NCBI GenBank assembly: GCA_030077755.1
Contig: JAQJZZ010000010.1
Coordinates: forward strand, 2,046,001 to 2,110,000
Reading direction: 5' to 3'
DNA: 64,000 nucleotides
Source of the DNA: Filosporella fistucella
Lineage: Eukaryota; Ascomycota; Leotiomycetes; Helotiales
Part shown: positions 56,703-64,000 of the stretch, piece after piece
How positions within the stretch are numbered: the stretch's first letter is position 1
Layout of the letters: each line of letters opens with the position of its first letter
Notes under the pieces: generated by a model
Databases searched by the model: none
Told to the model about the DNA's origin: nothing
What the model saw: only the letters and a program-made list of their open reading frames with translations
Position numbers and translations under genes: made by a program

Positions 56703-56806
56703 CCCTGGCTCTGCACCCTGGCTCTGCACCCTGGCTCTGCACCCTGTTTCTGCACCCTGTTTCTGCACCCTGTTTTTGTACTCTGGTTTTGCACTCTGGC
56801 TTTGGT
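56703..56806. repeat. 13-bp minisatellite, locus 5 (8 units)
   Basis: Units run TCTGCACCCTGGC (x2-3), TCTGCACCCTGTT (x3), then decayed TTTGTACTCTGGT and TTTGCACTCTGGC. All three plus frames stay open through it, which explains spurious reading frames here. The remaining stretch 56,299-57,168 has no supported gene. Confidence 0.85.
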
Positions 56807-57168
56807 ATGTTTTCGCCCAGTTTTAGAAAGCGAGGATATCGCCATACAGGAGCTAACCGGAGTTTTAACGCTAGGAGGTGTTGGGATCACGTTTGGCTTC
56901 TGCTTGTTCTTGATAAGCTTTGGTGGATCGGATGTATAGTTGAATGCTATGACGAACATTTCTTGCCCAAGTTTCCCATATTTTTTTAAAAATTTGGATC
57001 GACAGATAATTTAGAGGCCAGACTTTTAATGTCTTATAAGCATTCACACACACGAACCAAAATACCCTCTCCATCACCGTCGCAACTGCTTCCAACTGCA
57101 GGGTTTCTAAAATTGGGAGAAACGGAAATTTCAACTGCTGCCTATCCTCCTCCTTGCGATTCGACGCA

Positions 57169-57717
57169 ATGAGCCCGCGAAAAAGCAAAGTTCAACCTAG
57201 CGATATGGCAAAGATGTGTGAGAGCGAAAAGTTTTACCCACTCTACCCCTCCGCACTATATCCGGAAACCAAAGCGAAGTTGAAGGTCTTTTGCATCAGG
57301 TGCGATAATCCTAAAGACGACGAGAGAGACTGGCAAGGGAGGGTTATAGGAAGAGGACTTCACGGATCTCTTAGTGCTTTTCTTACTAGAACCAAACACA
57401 AGTACAGACTGTTCATGGACCACGAACCATTGATAAGGCTCTTGACTGTTTGTATCGAGTGCTGTACAAAACTGGGCCAGTATCATGAAGTTGATCAAAT
57501 TGATCGGGTTTTTGGTTTTAGGGATAGCAATGAGATATCTGGAGGTATGGTCTTAAGGATTCCATACAAAGAGATCGAGGAGGTCGTCTCTTGCAAGGTA
57601 ATCGTTATAGAGGGCGTGCTCCTGAATGCGGGCACGATCAAAACGGTTGCCATGGATGGCAAATGGAGAAAGTGGTATCTGTGGAACCAGCAAAGGTCAG
57701 CTCTGGAAAATCGATAG
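57169..57717 (+). CDS. Hypothetical 182-aa protein
   Basis: Starts MSPRKSKVQPSDMAKMCESE at the first ATG. Globular-looking, mixed composition (YPETKAKLKVFCIRCDNPKD; HGSLSAFLTRTKHKYRLFMD; EPLIRLLTVCIECCTKLGQY) with CIRC and CIECC pairs that might bind a metal, though spacing fits no finger I know. Single exon. No signal peptide. Family not recognised. Confidence 0.55.
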   Translation: MSPRKSKVQPSDMAKMCESEKFYPLYPSALYPETKAKLKVFCIRCDNPKDDERDWQGRVIGRGLHGSLSAFLTRTKHKYRLFMDHEPLIRLLTVCIECCTKLGQYHEVDQIDRVFGFRDSNEISGGMVLRIPYKEIEEVVSCKVIVIEGVLLNAGTIKTVAMDGKWRKWYLWNQQRSALENR

Positions 57718-58580
57718 GCAGACTGCACAAGGGCTTGGTTTTATATTTCTCATACTTCCTTTTGGAATTCTTGAAAATGCCCTTTCATTTCATTGTATTA
57801 CAGTGGCATCTTAGCACAATTACAATGCGGAAGGCACCACAAGCCACCAATGCAGCTTGCTTCTGATCAAAGTGAAACTCATTCTGCATCTCAATATTAT
57901 TCCCCATCCCGTTGGAGGACGGGACACAACCCACCCTGACAGGTTCAAAGTGATATCAAACCCGCAAGCCCTGTGCGTATCTCACGTGGCGGTGGGGAGC
58001 TCAAATTGGCCGCGGTGCTTCATAGACGAGTGCTGTGATTACGGGACCTGAAATCGCATGTTTACTAATTTTAGACAGGAGCCTCAAGGAACACCCCAAA
58101 TTGGCTACCATTTTAGGCCGGGAGTTTTAAAACCGCTGACCTTCCTATTTGTCGAGGATTTATCTCATTTCTCTTCGATAGCTGGTCTCTATCTATAATT
58201 TTGCCCTTTATCGTCTTTGATTTTAAGCGTTCGCATTTTTGTTGCCAACTCATCGTCGGCCTTGAACCTAGCAGTGGACCTGTAGTCCTGTCCTTCCTTC
58301 CATAGAATCTGTCGTCCCCATAGCACAATGCCCAGTGGGTCATTAGGCATGAAGTGGACTGTAGAGTAAGCTGACCAGTAATATAGTAAGTAATAAAAAG
58401 GAACGACTCACACCTCTGACTAGAGAACGAAAGGACTCGACCTATTCCTCAGAAACTTCACTCAAAGTTCCCCACACTCCAAGGCTCGCAGAGGCAACCT
58501 CTGTATGCTCTCCCAATGAGGTCAATAAGGACCACCGACCTCCCTTCGCGGACCCTCCTTCTCAGAAGAAACAATCCGAC
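57718..58580. other. Intergenic with one weak candidate
   Basis: 58,113-58,343 on the minus strand is an ATG-to-stop run of 76 codons (MTHWALCYGDDRFYGRKDRT, Lys/Arg-rich tail); it could be a small gene or an exon, but nothing else supports it. Confidence 0.3.
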
Positions 58581-59958
58581 ATGGCGCAAGCACAGCCACC
58601 GGGTATTAGCCTCGGCTATATTTCCTCCAACAACTCGGCGCGCCACCATATCGAGATCCCAATACCATTAAAGAGTATCATGAGAGCACCAGGTACACCC
58701 GAGCGGAAAATAGACAACCCACTAAGCTCAACGTTCCGGGAAAAACAACTATTGGAGAAGAATGAGCAGGGGACTGAGAAGGAGCAAGCCAAAGATTTGG
58801 TAAGTGCAGACGCTGACCACACTTTATAGAAGTAGCTAATAATATCACAGAAAATCAAAACTAGAGTCCGGGTAGCGAAGTTTGTTCTAAGAGGCGTAAA
58901 TTTCAGCTGCAGCCTTATCGTTCTTGCTATGCTTTCAATGACCTTTGCGATCTTCAACGCGACGAAACATTTAGCGCCACGAGACAACTTCCCACCTTGG
59001 GCTCAAGGGCAGAAGACATGGCCGCAAATAACTGTCTTGGTAATTTCCTGTATCTCGTTGGCATTTTGTTTGTTAATTTTCTGGAGTTACTGGAGAGGGG
59101 GCCATAAGAAGGCAGAGAAGGTTGCTGTCTATTCCACGCTCTTCGCGGTGGGATTCTTCATCTTTAGTATCGTTATGTGGGCTATTGCGGCTGCTATTCT
59201 TCACCAGTCCAAGAACTCTGGCCAAGGCAAGGACATGTGGGGCTGGTCATGCGTTGATAATGATAGAAGGCAGCTCTTCCGAGAAGACGTAGATTATGTA
59301 CGGGTTTGCAAAATGCAGGTAAGCTATCCCTTAAACACCCTCCAAACCCAACTAACAATTATCACGGAATTGGTCCTTGGTTTGCTGCCTCATTGAAATT
59401 GTCCTGGAATGTATCACGATCATCCTGTACGGAATAGTGTTCTATAGATACTACTCCAAGCAACGCCTACGCAAGTCCATGGATGTCCGAGACCGCGCCC
59501 GTTCTGACCTCTACCTCGCCCAACTCCGCTCTCAACCTGCACCGAACACACCCGGCTTCGATCCCATTTCTCCATCCTACCCTACGCACGTCAAGTTCGC
59601 CTACAGCAACGGCTCAAACTCCGAAGAAGGTTTTGCTGGTGCCCAGTCCGTCAAAGTCAAGTCAAACTCGGCTCTCAACACTGAGTCGCTTGCTCTCCAA
59701 TCCGCTACGCCCAAGGTTGCTCAAAACAGCTTCGAGAGACCACTTTCTCCACCTGTCGAGAGAAGGGTAGAGCACGTATCCGCCGCACCCGGCGAGCAGA
59801 CCTACGATGCCGTGCCCATTCCAGGCGCCTACGCTTCACCGCTCTCAAGTGCTGGGTTAGCACATCCGCAACATCAGTGGTTCAGGAATGGAGGGCAAGC
59901 GATTACAAGTGAGCGGAGGATTGAGAGCTCGTCTGGGTCACCAAGGGACTGGAAATAA
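58581..59958 (+). CDS. Fungal tetraspan membrane protein, damaged last 3' splice site
   Basis: Join of 58581..58799, 58851..59318 and 59368..59958; 425 aa if spliced as in relatives. Lead MAQAQPPGISLGYISSNNSA, then spans NFSCSLIVLAMLSMTFAIFN, ITVLVISCISLAFCLLIFWS, VYSTLFAVGFFIFSIVMWAI and, in exon 3, SLVCCLIEIVLECITIILYG. GQGKDMWGWSCVDNDRRQLF is the conserved loop. The cytosolic tail follows FYRYYSKQRLRKSMDVRDRA. The last intron has a good donor (GTAAGC at 59,319) and branch (CTAAC), but where AG is expected the sequence is ATCACGG just before AATTGG. Without splicing, translation runs into the intron and stops at 59,396. Confidence 0.65.
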
Positions 59959-60172
59959 ATGCTGTGTATTCTTTTATACATATATCAGAATATTCGTTGG
60001 ACGACGCTTTTATTTCAGAGCTGAAGCTTTTTGAACAACCTGCGAATTGCTCATCTCCTCATAACTCAGTCTTTAATTGTCTTTAAGTTTAGCCTCAGTA
60101 TAACTAAGCTGCCTCATCTTTGATCTTTCTTAAAGTATGCCTTTTAAAGAAGATGTATCATGCCGATAGAGT
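59959..60172. other. Short spacer, nothing seen
   Basis: 3' flank of the membrane-protein gene leading into the MITE. Confidence 0.4.
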
Positions 60173-60562
60173 AACGTCCATCCCTGCGTGCCGAAAACAC
60201 AGGTGTATAGAAAACCCGTTCTAGTTTAGGGGGCTTAAATCTCCACTATATAAATATAGAAAGCTATAATCGGTTTGCTATTGCTATTTAGCTTTGGAAT
60301 TCGGGGCGTAGTCTGGAGCTTTTATTAGGTTCAAATCTTACTCTAAAATTTGAATTGTAAGGAAACCTGCCTACCGGATTTATCCGGACAACAGCAAATG
60401 GTGCACAAAATGCCGCTTTAATAAGCGAGAAAAGAATTTAAGTTAGCAAAGTCTTGGAGCTGCAGTTGCAGGCTGGCTAAAGGCGCCTGCGTTTCCACTA
60501 TTGGTCAAAGTACCTAATTATTTTTTCAGCACACCGGTTTTTTCGGCACGCAGGGATGGACT
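60173..60562. mobile_element. MITE of about 390 bp bounded by the dispersed TIR motif
   Basis: Left end AACGTCCATCCCTGCGTGCC then GAAAACACAGGTGT. The right end read inward on the minus strand is AAGTCCATCCCTGCGTGCCG then AAAAAACCGGTGTG. About 30 nt of imperfect TIR. The interior has TATAGAAAGCTATAATCGG, like the inner sequence of other copies, and no coding capacity. A TA before the left end may be the target duplication; the right flank is not a clean match. Confidence 0.7.
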
Positions 60563-60681
60563 TGAATAGGAAATATTGCTTTCAATAATCTTTATAACGA
60601 GTGATGGCTTTTACCCAATCCAGAAACTCTCGGACCAACCCACCTAAGCTCCTTTGTATCCACCTATATCTGCTACAAGAG

Positions 60682-60960
60682 TAACGTCTGTCCCTGTGTG
60701 CCGAGACGCACCCTGTGCCGAGACGGATTCATAGTTTTGAAAGCATAAATTTTTATATAGTAAGTTTATGAAGTTATGGTTTAAATATCCTATTTTTGAG
60801 TCATTTTTCCATAGAAAGACCACTTAAGTATAAGCAAAAGACTATAATTGATAATACTATAGATCATTTTATTTCCGCCACTAATCGCCGCTTCTACTAT
60901 CACCCCCTATTTTATCGCGACCACCAAAGTTTTTTTAGTGTTTAGAATGCTTAAGGGACA
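60682..60960 (+). repeat. TIR-like motif copy 7 with inner sequence
   Basis: TAACGTCTGTCCCTGTGTGC, then CGAGACGCACCCTGTGCCG, then TTATATAGTAAGTTTATGAA, shared with the copy at 10.6 kb. No opposite end was found before the gene at 61,384, so it is one half of an element or a long decayed copy. Nothing else in 60,961-61,383. Confidence 0.55.
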
Positions 60961-61383
60961 TTCCTATACCCGGAGATCATTTCTCCAATTTTTAAAGACG
61001 ATCAGAGAGAAAATAGATGCAGCCCAGGAGTTACACTAGTGCGCCAAGAGGATCTCAATGTTTAATACCATATCACGTGACTTGACCGAGACCCAACTTT
61101 CTAGGTTCACTCCCAGGATCGATATTTCGTACTTTATCGTGGCTTGTGTCTACTATTACATATGTGGCGCAGACCATTACGAGCTGCGGGGTAAGTGACA
61201 GGTCACTTCTGGTATTATCACTATGCCGTGTATGGCCACTTAATTCGAACCCCACATTTACGTGCGTTGGCCGTCTATCTTATGAATGGACTGATAACGT
61301 CGGTCCCCCTCTCCTAATCTCCAACCTTTGTTTACCTTCAATAGTTAAACATAGTTTAGCTTTAATCTGACATCCATCCCGCT

Positions 61384-62169
61384 ATGGCTATTTTTGACGA
61401 CCCTCTGGTTCAGAAGCTTTATGAGGACGCGCTACGATACGATGAGTGGGCAACTGTGAAATTTTGGCTTCATATCCTCACACGATATGGTTTCCCTGAA
61501 TCGAAATATGTTGTGGCCCCCGAGCAACCTCCCTTGCCCACGGGCAGTCAAAGGAGGATGGACATCACCGTCGAGAATTTCGAAGGATCAACACTCCTCC
61601 TTCATATGGTAGTTGAGGCGAAGAAGGCCAGTGCAGCTCCCCGCGATATCATTGAAGTGGAAACTCAATTGTACTCTGGCTGTTACGAGCACTATACGGG
61701 AAATCCTACAAGACAACGAATCTGGACAATGAGCGTCACTGGACCTTGTGCTCGTATCTGGGCTTTCGACGCCGAATCAGGTTTCTTGACAGCAGCACTC
61801 CCAGTTGACAATGACCACGGAGAGAAAGCTTCTTACATGGACTTCCAGATATGGGAGAAGGAGCTGATGGAATATATCGTCTTCGTGAAGCATAACTTGG
61901 TGCCTCCTGATTCGGTTTTCGACGGATCGGACGTTAGCATGTCTGACATTGAGATCTTGGACGAGGGATCTGTTGCATTGGCTAAGGCGATCAGGATTCG
62001 AGACAAAGTGTTGGAAATACAGCTTGTAGATGGCAACAAGCTGCGCACAATAAAGGAAAGGTGGGATGTAGCGCGGTGCACAGTGGATGGACAAGTTGTC
62101 GATGGCCACAAATACACGGGCAAGTCGGGCCAAGTGTACTTCGCCATTAATGTCGCCAATTTTCCATAG
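61384..62169 (+). CDS. PD-(D/E)XK nuclease-like protein
   Basis: 261 aa, single exon, starting MAIFDDPLVQKLYEDALRYD. The centre has the nuclease-fold signature: RRMDITVEN (Asp60), HMVVEAKKAS (Glu78-Ala-Lys80, the ExK pair) and EVETQLYSGCYEHY (a Gln in the position common in restriction-enzyme-like folds). The C-terminal part (EILDEGSVALAKAIRIRDKV) is less distinctive. The fold suggests a stand-alone DNA-cleaving or nucleic-acid-binding enzyme; activity is not shown. Ends 15 nt from the stop of the converging gene. Confidence 0.6.
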   Translation: MAIFDDPLVQKLYEDALRYDEWATVKFWLHILTRYGFPESKYVVAPEQPPLPTGSQRRMDITVENFEGSTLLLHMVVEAKKASAAPRDIIEVETQLYSGCYEHYTGNPTRQRIWTMSVTGPCARIWAFDAESGFLTAALPVDNDHGEKASYMDFQIWEKELMEYIVFVKHNLVPPDSVFDGSDVSMSDIEILDEGSVALAKAIRIRDKVLEIQLVDGNKLRTIKERWDVARCTVDGQVVDGHKYTGKSGQVYFAINVANFP

Positions 62170-62184
62170 CGAGTGTTACCGTAT

Positions 62185-64000
62185 TCAAGCCAAGAGCTTT
62201 CTGTCAATTATTTTGGTTGTAGTCATCACCATTTCCGTCGCTGTTGCCCATACTTCTAATATGTCTCCTTCAGAGCAACGCGTCCAGCCTGCGTTATCAT
62301 CCCCACTATCTTCTGATACTTGACCATCTCTCACCATCACAGTACGGTCAATCGACAAGCCCATTCTCTGGGCAGCTTTAAATAAAAGCCGTTCCACGGC
62401 CGGACATCTTTCAGCTGTATCGACCCCTATACGACAACAACCCAAAGCCCTTTCTGTGCCGTCAAAGTATTCAAAAATGAGACCCCGACAAAAGTGATCT
62501 TTCTCGTCACGAAAAATCCATATAGACATAATATCTTTCAGTTGGGCTGACGAGTAGCATGCGTCTGACAGCAGAGGATTTTCCGGAGCTGGAGGGACGG
62601 CCGCAGAGCAGAGGCCACCTTCCGTAAGTACCCCGCGAATAAGAGTAAAGTTGTTATCTGCAACGCTAGACAAGAGAGTTGATTGCGGAGGGGTGTGAAC
62701 CGCAAAAGTTTTCCCTGATCCAACCGGCGGCGGGCCAATATAAAAGTCTCCTCTATGAGGCGTTCGAACCTTCCACTCGTCAGCTATACCGTCTCAGTCT
62801 GCAAAGCATGAGCCTACCAAATACGATCGTCGCTTAAGCTGCAGTTCACCCCTATTTTTGGTTGAGATTCGAACTCCAAACGCCGAGATTTTGTCTGTAG
62901 GTGGGTTGGGCACATAGAACCATGATATTGAACGTTGAACTGCTGGGTCAATTTGTGCAAAGGTGGTATCTGCGATAGGCGTAGCATGAGTGTGCGCGTG
63001 TATAGCACGCAAATCCCTAGTGGATAAGAAGAATGTGATCCCCGAGCAACGATCTAGATTTGTAGCAGCGAGACGTAAGCTATGTTTTGGGGCAGGAAAC
63101 TGAAACCCCAATGAAGGTGACAGATTAGGCAAATCTGTGATTTGTAGATCCGCTAATTGAGAAGTCGGCGCAAGTCGACTGACACCACACTAAGAAGCTT
63201 GATTAGCATGAATACAACTTCTTAAGGCGCAGGCCTTACTGACCTGAAATTTGATTGTGAAGTTATGATTGATTCCAATCGTAATATAGACGTTGAACGG
63301 GGACTGTGATTCCCCGTCTAAACACCCAGATCTGTGCATGCTCTTGATACCATTCGAATCAATAGTCATCTCGATTGGAGAAAGCGGAACTGTCGTACTC
63401 ATAATCGGGTCGTGCCCGCGACGCCAAGAATGAACTTTGTCAAGCGGTACCGATAGGATTGTGCGGTAGTTTATGTCATGAAGGAAATCAATAGTTTCGA
63501 GAACGCAAAACAGGCGTAGCAAAGCATGTTGTGATAAATACCCCCATATCATAGTGACTATCTCTTGGGAAAGTCCTATTAGCTCGTGCAAGTTGAATAT
63601 AGTTCCAGCATGATTATTAGCCAGGTTGATGACTGCCAGTGAAGGCACCGAAGGGAGTAGAAGAGCCGGGCTCTTAGGCCACGGATATTTCGCAAGTGAG
63701 AAAATCCAGAGTCGACGTAGTCTGTCCGGCCAATCTTTGGTGCGCACGTTGTAGAGTTTGAAACAATCTACATGAATAGTAGCCGTTTCCTCAGCTGCCG
63801 AGCAGCGTTTGCAGTGCAAATGTCGACAAAAGACGCGATTGTCTCTAATATGCGGTTCACCTGCTGCAGAGAACTTCGACGCACTAAGGGCGACACAACC
63901 AGTTGGCGAGGCGACCACTGCATACGACGAGGAGCAACATTAGCTTTGCCTTTTTCGGGCAGGAAAGGGAGATAGACTCGTACAAGCAATCAATGGGCTG
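62185..64000 (-). CDS. Conserved fungal protein of unknown function, 5' end beyond the window
   Basis: Join of 63984..64000, 63244..63917, 62818..63189 and 62185..62769, continuing off the right edge. Exon joins are in phase: GTACGA..ATGCAG, GTCAGT..TTCTTAG, GTAGGC..GGAAG. Recognisable segments are DCFKLYNVRTKDWPDRLRRL, LIGLSQEIVTMIWGYLSQHA, LDKVHSWRRGHDPIM and IEMTIDSNGIKSMHR. Later come DLDRC-type SGITFFLSTRDLRAIHAHT and SISWFYVPNPPTDKISAFGV, then FTLIRGVLTEGG and the C-terminus. This series matches a large Pezizomycotina family, often with an F-box-like or zinc-binding N-terminus (here CRHLHCKRC), function unknown. The first visible exon is only 17 nt, so the start is unseen. Confidence 0.65.

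Noticed and set aside
56586..56989. Three overlapping open frames over the 13-bp repeat at 56.7 kb
   Set aside because: All three frames are open because of the repeat; none has features outside it.
60300..60345. B-box-like GGTTCAAATC with an upstream A-box-like run inside the MITE
   Set aside because: The boxes are only about 22 nt apart and no cloverleaf can be drawn, so no tRNA or SINE call.

Overview
The window is nuclear DNA of a filamentous ascomycete. Genes carry short introns of about 45-70 nt with fungal donors, CTAAC-type branch points and CAG/TAG acceptors. The protein families are fungal: HET-NACHT-WD40 incompatibility proteins, DUF3723, fungal bZIP, 14-helix MFS pumps, Fot1/pogo transposases. 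Family resemblance suggests Leotiomycetes, but that is a guess. No rRNA, tRNA or CRISPR was recognised. All exon joins were made by hand from splice signals and reading-frame continuity.

Layout. 0-4 kb: a bZIP gene running off the left edge and three small, mostly coiled-coil genes. 4-5.6 kb: an AT-rich graveyard of decayed repeats. 5.6-9.7 kb: a HET-NACHT-WD40 (HET-E-like) gene on the minus strand. Its ten-unit WD40 array is cut off by three TAG codons and is full of CpA/TpA variation typical of RIP. 10.7-14.9 kb: small hypothetical genes, a GPI-anchored surface protein and a 586-aa low-complexity protein. 15-29 kb: a block of segmental duplications carrying fast-evolving genes (S/T/P-rich N-terminus, acidic patch, coiled-coil C-terminus), some intact and some dead; one has gained a PHD finger. 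28-34 kb: a Set9-like SET gene, a JmjC gene and a winged-helix/retropepsin/chromodomain gene with a frameshift, so four chromatin-type domains sit within about 8 kb.

35-47 kb: an MFS transporter, a secreted protein followed by a 15-bp minisatellite, a head-to-head pseudokinase/DUF3723 pair, a small coiled-coil gene and a membrane protein. 48-53 kb: an aminoglycoside-phosphotransferase-like pseudogene with RIP-type stops, a broken coiled-coil gene, a perfect 159-bp MITE and a pogo-type transposase relic interrupted by a 173-bp insertion. 53-64 kb: a secreted protein, a second MFS transporter, a tetraspan membrane protein with a damaged 3' splice site, a PD-(D/E)XK nuclease-like protein and a gene running off the right edge.

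Two short dispersed sequences tie the window together: a 13-bp minisatellite unit (CTGCACCCTGGCT and variants) at five loci, and a terminal-inverted-repeat-like motif (TAACGTCYRTCCCTGCGTGC) at seven sites, two of which bound a roughly 390-bp MITE. An NLR-type gene and a DUF3723 gene are both common cargo of fungal Starship elements, but no DUF3435 captain recombinase was seen. The whole looks like an accessory, repeat-driven region under RIP-like mutation.
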